Origin: Ruminococcus sp.
GTDB taxonomy: Bacteria; Bacillota; Clostridia; Oscillospirales; Ruminococcaceae
Direction of reading: 5' to 3'
Length of the DNA: 64,000 bases
Assembly: GCF_017549005.1 (NCBI RefSeq)
Contig: NZ_JAFYYT010000038.1
Span: forward strand, 1 to 64,000
Notes under the pieces: model-generated
Told to the model about the DNA's origin: nothing
The model's input: the letters and a program-made list of their open reading frames with translations, nothing else
Databases searched by the model: none
Program-made: the position numbers and the translations under genes
In this document: in pieces, positions 51,652-62,584 of the stretch
How positions within the stretch are numbered: the first letter of the stretch is position 1
How the letters are laid out: each line of letters opens with the position of its first letter

Positions 51652-52863
51652 GTGGACGAGACAAAATACTGGCTGTGGCTGAATATGGTATTCGGCACCG
51701 GCAATCACCGTATATGGGAGGTCATGAGCTTTTACCGCAATGCTGAGAAAGCTTATGTCTCGCTTACCTCGGACAGTCCGGCGGTGAGCCTCAATGAAAA
51801 TGAAAACAAGAACGTTTTCGGAGTTCCGCTGCATAATGCAGAGGCTTTTCTTGAAAACTGCAGAAAGCGCGGAATAGGCGTGATATGCTACAGCTCACAG
51901 GAGTACCCTGCACAGCTCAGACATATCTATAATCCTCCCTCCGTTTTGTATTACAAAGGCAATATCTCATGCCTTCAGACCGACATAACCGTTACCGCTG
52001 TGGGTACGCGGAAGGCTGATAACTACAGCCTCAGGGCTGCAAAGGAGGTATGCTCGGAGCTTTCTGCCAGGGGAGCCGTTATAGTCAGCGGCTTTGCAGT
52101 CGGCATAGACCTCGCGTGCAGTATGGCTGCCGCGGAGATAGGCAGACCGACAGCTTGTGTTATGGGCTGCGGAGTAGATGTGGACTATCCGAAGCAGAAT
52201 TTTGCTTACAGGGATACGATACTGGCTGCAGGAGGAGTGTTTATATCGGAATTTCCGCCGGGTACCCAGCCGTATGCTCCGAATTTCCCTAAAAGGAACA
52301 GGATACTTGCGGCTCTTGGAAAAGCGGCGGTGGTATTTCAGGCAGGCGCAAAGAGCGGTTCGGTGATAACCGCAAATCTTGCCGCAGGACAGGGCAGAGA
52401 CGTGCTTTGCCTGCCGCCTGCGGATATATTCAGCGGCGAGTATGCAGGCAATATAAAGCTGCTGCGTGACGGTGCGTTGCCTATGTATGACGCTTCCGAC
52501 GTAATGGAATGTATTACGGAAAGAAAGGAGCAGTTATCGGTAAGGTATACCGCAAAGGCTGCTTCTTCGGCAGGTAATGACGATGATCTGTCTGCCGCTG
52601 ACTATATGACGTATGAATCGGATAATATACCTGTGAGACAGGAGCGGACTGCTACGGAGCAGAAACGCACCGAGCTTCCCGACGACCTGTCAGAACAGCA
52701 GAAGCGTATAGCCGAAGCTCTTGGAAACGGGGCGCTCCACGCAGACGAGCTGGCTCAGGGCCTCGGGCTCGACCCGTCGGAGCTTATGACCGAGCTCACA
52801 GAACTCGAAATATTCGGCGTTGTCCGTTCGCTTCCGGGCAAAATGTTTGAACTTATAAAGTAA
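51652..52863 (+). CDS. dprA: DNA-processing protein DprA
   Basis: A 403-aa protein that loads RecA onto incoming single-stranded DNA during transformation. GTG 51652 lies 7 bases after AAGGGGG. N-terminal SAM-like region about 1-85; Rossmann DprA core about 90-300 (VGTRKADNYSLRAAKEVC, VSGFAVGIDLACSMAA, ISEFPPGTQP, FPKRNRILAALG, AGAKSGSVITANLAAGQG); acidic linker about 310-345; C-terminal winged helix about 345-403. It precedes topA by 12 bp, the usual dprA-topA order in Firmicutes. Confidence 0.95.
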   Translation: MDETKYWLWLNMVFGTGNHRIWEVMSFYRNAEKAYVSLTSDSPAVSLNENENKNVFGVPLHNAEAFLENCRKRGIGVICYSSQEYPAQLRHIYNPPSVLYYKGNISCLQTDITVTAVGTRKADNYSLRAAKEVCSELSARGAVIVSGFAVGIDLACSMAAAEIGRPTACVMGCGVDVDYPKQNFAYRDTILAAGGVFISEFPPGTQPYAPNFPKRNRILAALGKAAVVFQAGAKSGSVITANLAAGQGRDVLCLPPADIFSGEYAGNIKLLRDGALPMYDASDVMECITERKEQLSVRYTAKAASSAGNDDDLSAADYMTYESDNIPVRQERTATEQKRTELPDDLSEQQKRIAEALGNGALHADELAQGLGLDPSELMTELTELEIFGVVRSLPGKMFELIK

Positions 52864-52875
52864 GGGGAAAATCCA

Positions 52876-54957
52876 ATGTCAGATTTAGTTATAGTAGAGT
52901 CGCCTGCAAAGGCAAAAACTATTCAGAAATATCTTGGTGCAGGCTACGAGGTCATTGCTTCAATGGGGCATGTCCGCGACCTGCCCAAGTCAAAAATGGG
53001 CGTTGACAAGGATAACGATTTCAAGCCGCAGTACACCGATATGAAGGGCAAGGAGGACGTTATCAAGGAGCTCAAAAAGCGCGCAAAGAAGTGCGACAAG
53101 GTTTACCTCGCAACCGACCCTGATCGTGAGGGAGAGGCTATATCATGGCATATAGCGCAGATGCTGAAGCTCGACATGAACGACAACAACCGCGTTGCTT
53201 TCAACGAGATCACCAAAACAGGCGTTAAAAACGGTATGAGCAATCCCCACAAGATAGATGTTGACCTTGTAAATGCTCAGCAGGCAAGGCGTATCCTTGA
53301 CAGGCTTGTGGGCTATGAGCTCAGTCCGTTCCTGTGGAAAAAGGTTAAAAGAGGTCTCTCGGCAGGACGAGTACAGTCTGTAGCTGTCCGCCTTGTAGTT
53401 GACCGTGAAAACGAGATAAGAGCTTTCGTTCCCAAGGAGTACTGGTCTATCGACGCAAAGTTCACGGCACCTTCGTCGAGAAAGGTATTTGACGCCGCTC
53501 TCGTAGCGGTTGACGGCGAGAAGCTTGAAATAGCAAATCAGGCAGAATCTGACGATCTGCTCAGAAGACTTGAAAACGCTGAGTATACAGTAACCTCGGT
53601 AAAGAAGCGCGTTACCAAGAAGCAGCCTGCGCCTCCGTTCATAACTTCGACTCTCCAGCAGGAAGCCTCCCGTAAACTCAGCTTCAGTGCAAAGCGCACC
53701 ATGAAGGCTGCACAGGAGCTTTACGAAGGTGTCGATGTACAGGGAGTAGGCGCTGTGGGTCTTATCACATACATGAGAACCGACAGCCTGCGTATATCCG
53801 ACGAGGCAAAGAAGGCTGCCGCTGATTATATCGGAACTGTTTACGGCAGAGATTATCTGCCTCCCGAGCCGAGAAGCTTCAAGACAAAGAGCAACGCTCA
53901 GGACGCTCACGAAGCTATCCGTCCCTCTACTCCCGAGCTTACTCCCGAAAGAGTAAAGTCCAGTCTCAGCGCCGATCAGTATAAGCTTTACAAGCTCATA
54001 TGGGAGCGCTTCATCGCAAGTCAGATGGCGAACGCCCTCCTCGACACAGTTTCCGCAGATATAGAAGCGAACGGCTGTACATTCAGAGCTTCGGGCTATT
54101 CCGTAAAGTTTGACGGCTTCATGGCGCTGTATGTCGAGTCCACAGACTCTGAGGACGGTACGAAGAAAATGCTGCCCGAGCTCAAGGCTGACGACAAGCT
54201 CAAGCTCAAGTCGATTTCGGGCAACCAGCACTTTACACAGCCACCTCCGCGATATACGGAAGCTTCGCTCATAAAGGCGCTGGAAGAAAACGGCATAGGC
54301 AGACCAAGTACCTACGCTCCAACAATTACAACTATCACGGCACGACGCTATGTCGAGCACGAGGGAAAGGCTCTCAAGCCCACAAATCTCGGCGAGGTCA
54401 TCACGGAGCTGATGAAGGATCACTTCAAGAAGATAGTCGACGCCAAGTTCACAGCCGAAATGGAAAACAACCTCGATGAGGTCGAGCACGGCGAAAAGAA
54501 CTGGGTAAGCACTCTCCGCGAGTTCTACGACGACTTCTCAAAGACCCTGAAACAGGCGGAAGAAGCTATGGACGGCAAGCGCGTGAAGGTACCCGACGAG
54601 GAGACCGACGTGGTATGCGAGCTCTGCGGAAGGAATATGGTCATAAAGTACAGCAAGTACGGAAAATTCCTTGCCTGTCCCGGATTCCCCGAGTGCAAGA
54701 ACACCAAGAAGATAGTTACCGAGGCGGACGGAAGCTGTCCGCGCTGCGGAAAGAAAATGCTGCTGAAAAAGTCAAAGAAGGGCAGGAGCTTCTACGGCTG
54801 TGAGGGATTCCCCGATTGCAGCTTCATGACATGGAACGTTCCGACTCCCGAGCTGTGTCCTCAGTGCGGCAAGACCCTCTTTATGAAGGGCGGAAAATCA
54901 GGAAAGCTCGTCTGTGAGACAGAGGGCTGCGGCTATGAAAGAGAGCTGAAGAAATGA
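52876..54957 (+). CDS. topA: DNA topoisomerase I
   Basis: A 693-aa type IA topoisomerase relaxing negative supercoils. Toprim domain 1-120 (SDLVIVESPAKAKTIQKYLG, DPDREGEAISWH with metal acids), active-site Tyr in GLITYMRTDSLRIS (about 298-311), and three C-terminal Cys4 zinc ribbons: CELCGRNMVIKYSKYG, CPRCGKKMLLKKSKKG and CPQCGKTLFMKGG. Stop overlaps the trmFO start (ATGA). Confidence 0.97.
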   Translation: MSDLVIVESPAKAKTIQKYLGAGYEVIASMGHVRDLPKSKMGVDKDNDFKPQYTDMKGKEDVIKELKKRAKKCDKVYLATDPDREGEAISWHIAQMLKLDMNDNNRVAFNEITKTGVKNGMSNPHKIDVDLVNAQQARRILDRLVGYELSPFLWKKVKRGLSAGRVQSVAVRLVVDRENEIRAFVPKEYWSIDAKFTAPSSRKVFDAALVAVDGEKLEIANQAESDDLLRRLENAEYTVTSVKKRVTKKQPAPPFITSTLQQEASRKLSFSAKRTMKAAQELYEGVDVQGVGAVGLITYMRTDSLRISDEAKKAAADYIGTVYGRDYLPPEPRSFKTKSNAQDAHEAIRPSTPELTPERVKSSLSADQYKLYKLIWERFIASQMANALLDTVSADIEANGCTFRASGYSVKFDGFMALYVESTDSEDGTKKMLPELKADDKLKLKSISGNQHFTQPPPRYTEASLIKALEENGIGRPSTYAPTITTITARRYVEHEGKALKPTNLGEVITELMKDHFKKIVDAKFTAEMENNLDEVEHGEKNWVSTLREFYDDFSKTLKQAEEAMDGKRVKVPDEETDVVCELCGRNMVIKYSKYGKFLACPGFPECKNTKKIVTEADGSCPRCGKKMLLKKSKKGRSFYGCEGFPDCSFMTWNVPTPELCPQCGKTLFMKGGKSGKLVCETEGCGYERELKK

Positions 54958-56282
54958 GCGTATGCGTAAACGTTATCGGCGCAGGACTTGCAGGCTGCGA
55001 AGCTGCATGGGCAGTCGCCGGGGCAGGGATAAACGTAAGGCTTTACGAAATGAAGCCCGAAAAGTTCTCTCCTGCACATAAATACGGTGGTTTTGCAGAG
55101 CTTGTCTGCTCGAATTCTCTGAAAGCGGCAAGATTAGAGTCAGCCGCAGGGCTTCTCAAATACGAAATGGAGCTTCTCGGTTCTCTTACAGTTCCCTGTG
55201 CAAAGGCGAATGCCGTTGAGGCAGGCGGAGCGCTTGCAGTTGACCGCGAGAAGTTCTCCGACGCAGTTACGGAAAAGATAAAAAGCCACCCTCTTATTGA
55301 AGTCATAGGCGGCGAAGTGACGTCGCTCCCCGAGGGACCTGTCATTATCGCCACAGGACCGCTCACGCAGGGGGCTATGGCTGATATAATAAAGGAGCTC
55401 TGCGGCGAGGGGCTCAGTTTTTATGACGCTGCCGCTCCTATTGTTACTGCCGAGAGCATAGATATGGAAAGAGCGTTTTTTGCTTCGCGCTATGACAGAG
55501 GCGACGCCGACTACGTGAACTGCCCCATGAACAAGGAGGAGTATCTTGCCTTTTACAATGCGCTTATCGGAGCCGAAAAGGTGCAGCTCAAGGATTTTGA
55601 GACCCACCCATTCAGCGTTTATGAGGGCTGTATGCCTATCGAGGAGCTTGCTTCACGAGGAGTGGACACCATGCGTTTTGGTCCCATGAAGCCTGTGGGC
55701 ATAGACGATCCCCGCACGGGCAGAAGGCCTTATGCGGTGGTTCAGTTAAGAAAGGAGAACCGCGAGGGAACTCTTTTCAATCTTGTGGGCTTTCAGACAA
55801 ATCTTAAATTCGGCGAGCAGAAGCGCGTATTCTCAATGATACCCGGGCTTGAAAACGCTGAGTTCATGCGCTACGGCGTTATGCACAGGAACACTTTTAT
55901 CAACAGTCCCGAACTTCTCAACAGTGACTTCTCCATGAGGAGCCGCCCGGAGATATACTTTGCGGGACAGATAACAGGCGTTGAGGGCTATATGGAAAGT
56001 GCGGCAAGCGGACTTATTGCCGGTATAGCCGCATCAAGGAAAATAAAGGGACTTGAGCCCGTTCAGCTCCCTGCCGATACCATGACGGGAGCGCTGTCAC
56101 GCTATGTGAGCGATCCGTTCAACAGCGGCAGTTTCCAGCCAATGGGTGCAAATATGGGAATACTTCCCGATATCGGCGTAAGGATAAAGGATAAAAAGGA
56201 ACGCTACGGCGCATATGCCGAACGTGCGGTAAAGTCGCTGAGAGGAGAGCTTGAGAGAATTGGCTTTAAAGGTAATAGTTGA
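54954..56282 (+). CDS. trmFO: Folate/FAD-dependent tRNA m5U54 methyltransferase
   Basis: A 442-aa flavoprotein that makes ribothymidine in the T-loop of tRNA with methylene-tetrahydrofolate. FAD-binding start VNVIGAGLAGCEAAWAVAGAG; family motifs LVCSNSLKAARLESAAGLLK, FGPMKPVGIDDPRTGRRPYA, and GQITGVEGYMESAASGLIAG. The catalytic Cys region (YVNCPMNKEEY) is present. Overlaps topA by 4 bp and plsX by 23 bp, so the genes are translationally coupled. Confidence 0.96.
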   Translation: MSVCVNVIGAGLAGCEAAWAVAGAGINVRLYEMKPEKFSPAHKYGGFAELVCSNSLKAARLESAAGLLKYEMELLGSLTVPCAKANAVEAGGALAVDREKFSDAVTEKIKSHPLIEVIGGEVTSLPEGPVIIATGPLTQGAMADIIKELCGEGLSFYDAAAPIVTAESIDMERAFFASRYDRGDADYVNCPMNKEEYLAFYNALIGAEKVQLKDFETHPFSVYEGCMPIEELASRGVDTMRFGPMKPVGIDDPRTGRRPYAVVQLRKENREGTLFNLVGFQTNLKFGEQKRVFSMIPGLENAEFMRYGVMHRNTFINSPELLNSDFSMRSRPEIYFAGQITGVEGYMESAASGLIAGIAASRKIKGLEPVQLPADTMTGALSRYVSDPFNSGSFQPMGANMGILPDIGVRIKDKKERYGAYAERAVKSLRGELERIGFKGNS

Positions 56283-57267
56283 CGCTTTCGGAGGAGACAA
56301 TGCTCCTCTGGAAGTGATAAAGGGCTGCGAAAGGGCAGTCCGTGAGCTTGATGTTGATATCATACTCACAGGCAGGGAAAAGGAGATAAGGGACTGCGCC
56401 GCAGAAAACGGCATAAGTCTCGACGGTATAGAGATAGTCCATACCGATGATGTTTTTGATATACATGAGGAGCCGAAGGAGATAATCAAGTCGGGGAAGA
56501 ATTCCTCGATGGCAGTAGGACTCGGACTTCTTGCGGAGGGCAGGGGCGACGCCTTTGTTTCGGCAGGAAGCACGGGAGCTCTCGTTATGGGAGCTACCTT
56601 CATCGTCAAGCGTATCAAAGGCATTAAACGGATAGCGCCGTCGCCTGTCATGCCTGCGGACAAGGGCAGCTTCGTGCTTGTGGACGCAGGTGCGAATACG
56701 GAGTGCCGCCCCGAGATGCTTGTACAGTTCGCAATAATGGGAAGCGCCTACATGGAAAAGGTAATGGGCGTCAGGGAACCTAAGGTGGCATTGCTGAACA
56801 TAGGCACCGAAGAGACAAAGGGCAGAGAGCTTGAGATAGAAGCCTACAAGCTCCTTGAAAAGTCGGGGCTGAACTTCGTGGGCAATATCGAGGCAAGAGA
56901 TATGCCGAAGGGCGAGGTTCAGGTAGTCGTTACGGACGGCTTCACAGGAAATATCGCACTTAAACTCTACGAGGGCATGGGAAGCTTTTTCTCAAAAAAG
57001 GTGAAATGGCTGTATTCGGGGGCAGGAAAGATCGGTGCTCTGCTCTCGCTGAAAAAGATAAAGACATTCCGCAAACAGATGGACTACAAGGAAGTGGGCG
57101 GTTCGGCGCTTTTAGGCGTAAAAAAGCCTGTTATCAAGGCGCACGGAAGCTCGGACGGTACGGCGTTCTTCAATGCTGTAAGGCAGGCGAAGCGCTGTGT
57201 TGAGGGTAATGTCGCAGGAGTGATAGAGAATTACGTATCTCGTATCGAAGCTGCGGACGAGGAGTGA
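56260..57267 (+). CDS. plsX: Phosphate acyltransferase PlsX
   Basis: A 335-aa peripheral membrane enzyme making acyl-phosphate from acyl-ACP for phospholipid synthesis. TTG 56260 is preferred: GAGGAGAG lies about 9 bases upstream and the product begins MALKVIVDAFGGDNAPLEV, the family's N-terminus. Other landmarks: FVSAGSTGALVMGATFIVKR, DAGANTECRPEMLVQFA, VTDGFTGNIALKLYEGMG and GVKKPVIKAHGSSDG. It lies inside the trmFO end and is followed by rnc at 4 bp. No acpP gene lies between plsX and rnc, unlike many Firmicutes. Confidence 0.95.
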   Translation: MALKVIVDAFGGDNAPLEVIKGCERAVRELDVDIILTGREKEIRDCAAENGISLDGIEIVHTDDVFDIHEEPKEIIKSGKNSSMAVGLGLLAEGRGDAFVSAGSTGALVMGATFIVKRIKGIKRIAPSPVMPADKGSFVLVDAGANTECRPEMLVQFAIMGSAYMEKVMGVREPKVALLNIGTEETKGRELEIEAYKLLEKSGLNFVGNIEARDMPKGEVQVVVTDGFTGNIALKLYEGMGSFFSKKVKWLYSGAGKIGALLSLKKIKTFRKQMDYKEVGGSALLGVKKPVIKAHGSSDGTAFFNAVRQAKRCVEGNVAGVIENYVSRIEAADEE

Positions 57268-57271
57268 TACT

Positions 57272-57961
57272 ATGGAAGATCTTGAAAGATTTGAAGAACT
57301 GATCGGCTATAAATTCAAGGATATACAGCTGCTGAAACAGGCGCTGTCACATTCGTCATACGCAAACGAGAAGAAACGTCCAAACGGCAGCAACGAAAGG
57401 CTGGAATTTCTCGGTGACAGTGTGCTTTCGATAGTTGTTTCCGACTTTTTATACAAGAATCTCAATGTTGCAGAGGGCGAGCTCACAAAAATGAGGGCTT
57501 CTCTTGTATGTGAGAAATCCCTGCACATATTTGCAAAGGAGATAGAACTCGGAAAGTTCCTGCGACTCGGCAAGGGCGAGGAGAATACAGGCGGCAGGGA
57601 GCGTCCCTCAATACTTGCGGACGCCTTTGAGGCAGTCATTGCCGCGATTTATCTTGACGGCGGAATGGAGCCTGTATCGAAGCATATCCTGCGCTTCATG
57701 CCGAAGGATATACGCCATGCGAAAAAGCCTGTATTCAACGACTTCAAAACCGTTCTGCAGGAAGTGGTGCAGAAAAATCCCGAGGAAAAGGTGGAATACG
57801 TCCTTATCGGCGAAGAGGGCCCCGACCACAACAAGCGTTTCGTGGTGGAGGTATGCCTTAACGATCAGGTCATAGGCAAAGGCACAGGCAAGAGCAAAAA
57901 GGAAGCCGAGCAGCTTGCCGCAAAGGAAGCTCTCGAGCTCATGGGCTATGAAGCACAGTAA
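57272..57961 (+). CDS. rnc: Ribonuclease III
   Basis: A 229-aa double-strand RNA endonuclease for rRNA and mRNA processing. RNase III domain 1-150 with the signature NERLEFLGDSVLS (metal-binding Glu and Asp) and the second metal site in ADAFEAVIAAIYLDGG. A double-strand RNA-binding domain (about 157-226) ends with KSKKEAEQLAAKEALELMG. Its 3' end overlaps the radical SAM gene by 14 bp. Confidence 0.97.
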   Translation: MEDLERFEELIGYKFKDIQLLKQALSHSSYANEKKRPNGSNERLEFLGDSVLSIVVSDFLYKNLNVAEGELTKMRASLVCEKSLHIFAKEIELGKFLRLGKGEENTGGRERPSILADAFEAVIAAIYLDGGMEPVSKHILRFMPKDIRHAKKPVFNDFKTVLQEVVQKNPEEKVEYVLIGEEGPDHNKRFVVEVCLNDQVIGKGTGKSKKEAEQLAAKEALELMGYEAQ

Positions 57962-58943
57962 CATATCCATATTCGTGCCCCACATCGGCTGTCCTCATCT
58001 GTGCAGTTTCTGCGACCAGCGTACCATAAGCGGAGCACAGCACGCTCCCACGGGCGAGGAAGTCCGTGAGATATGTGAAAGGGCGCTTGCTGAGGTAAAA
58101 GAGCCCGAAAATACGGAAATAGCCTTTTTCGGAGGCAGTTTTACCGCGATATCACGCGATTATATGACAGAGCTACTTGAAGCTGCTCATGATTTTGTGG
58201 GCGACGGGAAGTTCCGCGGCATACGCTGCTCCACACGCCCCGACTGCATCGACTTCGAGGTATTGCAGCTCCTGAAAGGCTATGGAGTCACCGCAATAGA
58301 GCTGGGAGCTCAGTCAATGGACGACGAGGTGCTTGAGCTCAACGAGCGCGGACACACTGCGGCAGACGTTGAGAACGCCTGCGAGCTCATACGGGCATTC
58401 GGCTTTGAACTGGGCTTGCAGATGATGATAGGGCTTTACGGCAGTACTCCGCAGAAGGAGTGGGCTACCGTTGAAAAAATAGCAGCGCTTCGTCCCGATA
58501 CTGTAAGGATATATCCTGTAGTGGTGCTGAAAAACACCCGTCTCGGCGAGCTGCTCCTGTCCGGGGAATACAGGCCTTTCAGCTTTGACAAGGCTGTGGA
58601 TATAGCCGCTTCGGCAATGACAATGTTCGAGGGGAGCGGCATAAGAGTGATAAAATGCGGACTTCACGCCAGCGAATTTGTGGAGCATGATATGGTGGGC
58701 GGTTTCTATCACCCTGCTTTCCGCGAGCTGTGCGAAGCACTTATATACCGCCATAATATGGAGTTTGCACTACGCTCCGCTGATAACGGCGGGAGCGCAG
58801 TTATAGCCGTCAACGACAGATGTCTGAGCAAGGCGGCAGGACAGAAGAGATCGAACATCGCCTATTTTGCAGAGCGCGGTGTGGACATAAAATTAGTGGG
58901 GGATAAGGATATCCCCAAGTATGAATGCGAACTGAGGAGGTGA
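57948..58943 (+). CDS. ELP3-like radical SAM protein
   Basis: A 331-aa iron-sulfur enzyme. ATG 57948 starts MKHSNISIFVPHIGCPHLCS; the cluster motif CPHLCSFCDQR (CxxxCxxC) follows at once. The TIM-barrel core carries AFFGGSFTAISRDYM and GVTAIELGAQSMDDEVL, typical of the ELP3/COG1243-type group, but the acetyltransferase domain of true Elp3 is missing. Families at this locus (between rnc and smc) are common in Clostridia and of unknown substrate; tRNA or another RNA is a guess. Coupled to rnc by a 14-bp overlap, and to smc by 4 bp. Confidence 0.88.
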   Translation: MKHSNISIFVPHIGCPHLCSFCDQRTISGAQHAPTGEEVREICERALAEVKEPENTEIAFFGGSFTAISRDYMTELLEAAHDFVGDGKFRGIRCSTRPDCIDFEVLQLLKGYGVTAIELGAQSMDDEVLELNERGHTAADVENACELIRAFGFELGLQMMIGLYGSTPQKEWATVEKIAALRPDTVRIYPVVVLKNTRLGELLLSGEYRPFSFDKAVDIAASAMTMFEGSGIRVIKCGLHASEFVEHDMVGGFYHPAFRELCEALIYRHNMEFALRSADNGGSAVIAVNDRCLSKAAGQKRSNIAYFAERGVDIKLVGDKDIPKYECELRR

Positions 58944-58947
58944 GCGC

Positions 58948-61900
58948 GTGTACCTGAGATCACTGGAAATACAGGGCTTCAAGTCCTTTCCCGACAAGAT
59001 AAGTCTTACATTCGACAAAGGACTTACCGCAGTCGTCGGACCTAACGGAAGCGGAAAGAGCAATATCGGCGATTCCGTCCGCTGGGTACTGGGAGAGCAG
59101 TCCACGAAGACCCTCCGCGGAAACAAGATGGAGGATGTTATATTTTCGGGTACAGTTGCGAGAAAGCCGATGGGCTTTGCCGCAGTTACGCTGAATATCG
59201 ACAATCATGACAATACGATCCCCGATATAGGTGACGAGATAGCCGTTACGCGAAAGCTCTACCGAAGCGGCGAGAGCGAATACCAGATAAACGGCAAGCC
59301 ATGCAGGCTGAAAGACATAAACGAGCTTTTCATGGATACAGGTCTCGGACGCGACGGCTACTCCATTATCGGACAGGGTCGTATCGCTGAGATAGTGGGC
59401 GCAAAGAGCTCCGAACGACGCGATATCTTCGAGGAAGCGGCAGGAATCTCCAAATTCAGGTACAAGAAGCTTGAAGCTGAGCGAAAGCTCACCGCCGCAC
59501 AGGAAAATCTGCTTCGTCTTACGGATATACTTTCCGAGCTGGAGGGCAGAGTCGAGCCCCTGCGTATACAGTCGCAGAAGGCTGAGAAGTTCATAAAGCT
59601 TGCGGAAGAACGCAAAAAGCTGGAAATATCCGTATGGGTGACACGTCTTGACGAGATGAAGCTCAAGCTTGATGAGCTGGACGGAAAGATACTTGTCAGC
59701 AAGAACGAATATGAGAACATAGAGAACGACATACAGCGCGAGGAACAGAAAATAGCCGACGGCATAAGAAAAATGCAGGAGAGCACCATGCGTGCCGACG
59801 AGCTCCGCAGAAAAATGCTGGAGGAGGAGCAGACCGCTTCTGATATGAAGTCGGGCATAGCCGTTCTCGAAAACGATATAAAGCACTGCAATGAAGCGGT
59901 GGAGACCGCTCAGAGAAATATCGACAATGCCGAGGAGGCAAAAAAAGCTCTTGAAGAGGAGCGGAAAGCCGCGCTCAGGGGACTTGAGGAGCTTGAAGCG
60001 AAGAAAAAAGCCCTCGAAGCCGAAATAAAAGAGGCTGAGGCGAGCTTTGAAAAGGCTGAGAGCGAGAGCTCAAAGCTCGGCGATTCAGTGGATAAGGCAG
60101 GCAGCGAGATAAGCGGTATGTACATCAGGCAGAGCGAGTTCCGCTTTACCATAGAATCCTCAAAATCCATGATAAAGGAACAGACCGAGCGTCTTGCCGC
60201 TCTCCGCGAGAGCAGCGGAAACCTCGTTAAAAAGCTGGAGGATTATGACATACAGACCGCTTCCGTAAAGGAACAGGCTGAGAAGAATACTTCAAGGGCT
60301 GAGGAGATACGGAACAAGCTCAGCGGACTGGAAAGGCTTTACAAGTCGCGCCGCGAGGGCTTTGAACAGGCGAAAAACGACTTCGAGCGCGCACTGTACG
60401 AGCTCAAAGACAAGCAGCAGCGCAGAAAGATACTCACCGACCTTGAAAACAACATGGAAGGCTTCGCAGGCAGCGTAAAGCAGGTCCTGAAAGCCTCAAA
60501 GCAGGGACGCATCGGCGGAGTAATGGGAACTGTTGCACAGAATATCGGCGTTGAGCCCGAGTACGCAGTTGCCATAGAGACTGCGCTCGGCGGCGCTATG
60601 CAGAACATCATAGTCGAGAACGAGGATATCGCAAAGCGCTGTATCCGCTTCCTCAAGGAGCAGAAGGGCGGCCGTGCGACATTCCTGCCCATAACCTCGG
60701 TGAAGGGCTACGAACTCCGCGAGCAGGGACTTGAAAACTGCGAGGGCTTTGTTGCCAATGCAAACAGAATAGTTACCTATGACCCGAAGTTCAGTGGCAT
60801 AATCGCGTCGCTCCTCGGACGTATAGTCATAGCGGAGGATATCGACACTGCAACACTTATCGCCAAGAAATACGGCTACAAGTTCAAGATAGTCACACTT
60901 GACGGTCAGGTCATCAACGCAGGCGGTTCCTTTACGGGAGGCTCGGCGCAGAGGTCGGGCGGTATCATCACCCGTAAGAACGAGATAGAAACGCTTGACG
61001 GCGAGATAGCAAAGCTTGAAACAGAGCGTGATACTCTCCGTGAAAGAGCTGAGAAGCTCCGTGCTGAGGCTGAGAAGCTCAGGTTTGACACAGAAGCTGC
61101 AAAGGACGAGCAGACGCAGTGCGAGGCAGAGAAAGTCCGCATAGAAGCGGAACTCACAAGTCTTGCTTCAATGGCGGAACAGCTCCGCATACAGTCGGAG
61201 GACTCGGAAAGGCTTATTTCCGAGACAGAGCAGCGTATAGCAGCTGCCCGTCAGAATATAACCGATTCCGAAAAGGCTCTTGCCGAGACCGACGCAGAGA
61301 TAAAGGCTGCCGAGGAGAAGCTCGCAGAGGGACAGGATATCCGCGAAAAGCTGCGTATACAGCGTGAGGAGCTGTCCGACAGGCTGTCAGAGCTGAAGAT
61401 AAAGGGCATGGAGCTTGCAAAGGATGTTCAGGCTCAGGAGCTTGAACTCTCACGCATAGACGACAGGGAAGCCGAGCTGAAAAGCGGCGCCAAGCAGTTT
61501 GAGGACGAGATATCCCGTCAGAAGGACATAATAGCGCAGAAAGAGTCTGAAATTGACGGGTTGAAGCAGAAGCTTGCCGATTTCAAGGACAATACCGCGG
61601 TATACAATGCTGAGATACAGCGTTGTCACGATACGCATACGGAGCAGAACCGTCTCGTAAACGAGATGCAGAACGGTCTCAAGGCAATAAACGAGACCAA
61701 GGAGAAGCTCTCCGCCGAGGTCACCCGCCTTGAGGAGCGCAGGGAGACCGTATGCCGTGATACGGACAATATCATCAGGCAGCTCATGGAGGTCTATGAG
61801 CTCACGCGCTCTGAGGCAGTTGCCATTGCGGAGAAGATAGAGGACATGAACGCCGCTCAGGCGGAGCTGACCACTATCAAGAACAAGATCCGTGTTCTCG

Positions 61901-62520
61901 GAAGTGTAAACGTGGACGCTATCGAGGAATACAAGGAAGTTTCCGAGCGTTACCGCTTCATGTCCGAGCAGATAGCGGACGTTCAGAAGTCAAAGACAGA
62001 GCTGGAAAAGATAATCACAGACCTCACATCGGAGATGTGCAGGATATTCTCTGAGAGCTTTGCAATAATTAATTCAAACTTCAAGAGCATATTCGTCGAG
62101 CTTTTCGGCGGCGGAAAGGCGGAGCTGATACTCACGGACCCCGAGAACGTACTGGAATCGGGCATAGAGATAAGCGTAGCGCCTCCCGGAAAAGTCATAA
62201 AGAACCTTATCTCGCTGTCAGGCGGCGAGCAGTCTTTCGTAGCTATAGCAATATATTTTGCTATACTGAAGCTGAGACCTGCGCCGTTCTGCATACTCGA
62301 CGAGATAGACGCGGCGCTTGATGAAGTAAACGTAAGGAAGTACGCTCAGTATCTGAAAAAATTCACTGACACGACGCAGTTCGTGCTTGTAACTCATAGA
62401 AGAAGCGCTATGGAGGAGGCAAATGTGCTCTACGGCGTAACCATGCAGGAGGACGGTATATCCAAGCTCCTGAAAATGGAACAGGTGGATTTCCAGGAGG
62501 ACGTTGCTGACGTACAGTAA
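58948..62520 (+). CDS. smc: Chromosome segregation SMC ATPase
   Basis: A 1190-aa condensin subunit. GTG 58948 follows AGGAGGTGA. Head part 1 has Walker [17 protein letters not shown] (residues 31-46); two long coiled coils (about 165-495 and 670-1020) flank a hinge (about 510-670; [20 protein letters not shown] to the Gly-rich [14 protein letters not shown]). Head part 2 has the signature [15 protein letters not shown] and Walker [15 protein letters not shown]. Length is normal. Gene order rnc-radical SAM-smc-ftsY is typical of Clostridia. Confidence 0.97.
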   Translation: MYLRSLEIQGFKSFPDKISLTFDKGLTAVVGPNGSGKSNIGDSVRWVLGEQSTKTLRGNKMEDVIFSGTVARKPMGFAAVTLNIDNHDNTIPDIGDEIAVTRKLYRSGESEYQINGKPCRLKDINELFMDTGLGRDGYSIIGQGRIAEIVGAKSSERRDIFEEAAGISKFRYKKLEAERKLTAAQENLLRLTDILSELEGRVEPLRIQSQKAEKFIKLAEERKKLEISVWVTRLDEMKLKLDELDGKILVSKNEYENIENDIQREEQKIADGIRKMQESTMRADELRRKMLEEEQTASDMKSGIAVLENDIKHCNEAVETAQRNIDNAEEAKKALEEERKAALRGLEELEAKKKALEAEIKEAEASFEKAESESSKLGDSVDKAGSEISGMYIRQSEFRFTIESSKSMIKEQTERLAALRESSGNLVKKLEDYDIQTASVKEQAEKNTSRAEEIRNKLSGLERLYKSRREGFEQAKNDFERALYELKDKQQRRKILTDLENNMEGFAGSVKQVLKASKQGRIGGVMGTVAQNIGVEPEYAVAIETALGGAMQNIIVENEDIAKRCIRFLKEQKGGRATFLPITSVKGYELREQGLENCEGFVANANRIVTYDPKFSGIIASLLGRIVIAEDIDTATLIAKKYGYKFKIVTLDGQVINAGGSFTGGSAQRSGGIITRKNEIETLDGEIAKLETERDTLRERAEKLRAEAEKLRFDTEAAKDEQTQCEAEKVRIEAELTSLASMAEQLRIQSEDSERLISETEQRIAAARQNITDSEKALAETDAEIKAAEEKLAEGQDIREKLRIQREELSDRLSELKIKGMELAKDVQAQELELSRIDDREAELKSGAKQFEDEISRQKDIIAQKESEIDGLKQKLADFKDNTAVYNAEIQRCHDTHTEQNRLVNEMQNGLKAINETKEKLSAEVTRLEERRETVCRDTDNIIRQLMEVYELTRSEAVAIAEKIEDMNAAQAELTTIKNKIRVLGSVNVDAIEEYKEVSERYRFMSEQIADVQKSKTELEKIITDLTSEMCRIFSESFAIINSNFKSIFVELFGGGKAELILTDPENVLESGIEISVAPPGKVIKNLISLSGGEQSFVAIAIYFAILKLRPAPFCILDEIDAALDEVNVRKYAQYLKKFTDTTQFVLVTHRRSAMEEANVLYGVTMQEDGISKLLKMEQVDFQEDVADVQ

Positions 62521-62584
62521 AAAAATTGTCACACTTTCGCAGGTGACTGCGATATTATAATTGGAACTGATTTGGAGGGCATAC

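Noticed and set aside
53143-54489. A 448-codon minus-strand open frame inside topA
   Set aside because: Shadow of topA codon bias; no ribosome site, no domain.
58960-59886. A 308-codon minus-strand open frame inside smc
   Set aside because: Antisense to the conserved SMC head and coiled coil; Leu/Tyr/Cys-rich nonsense composition.
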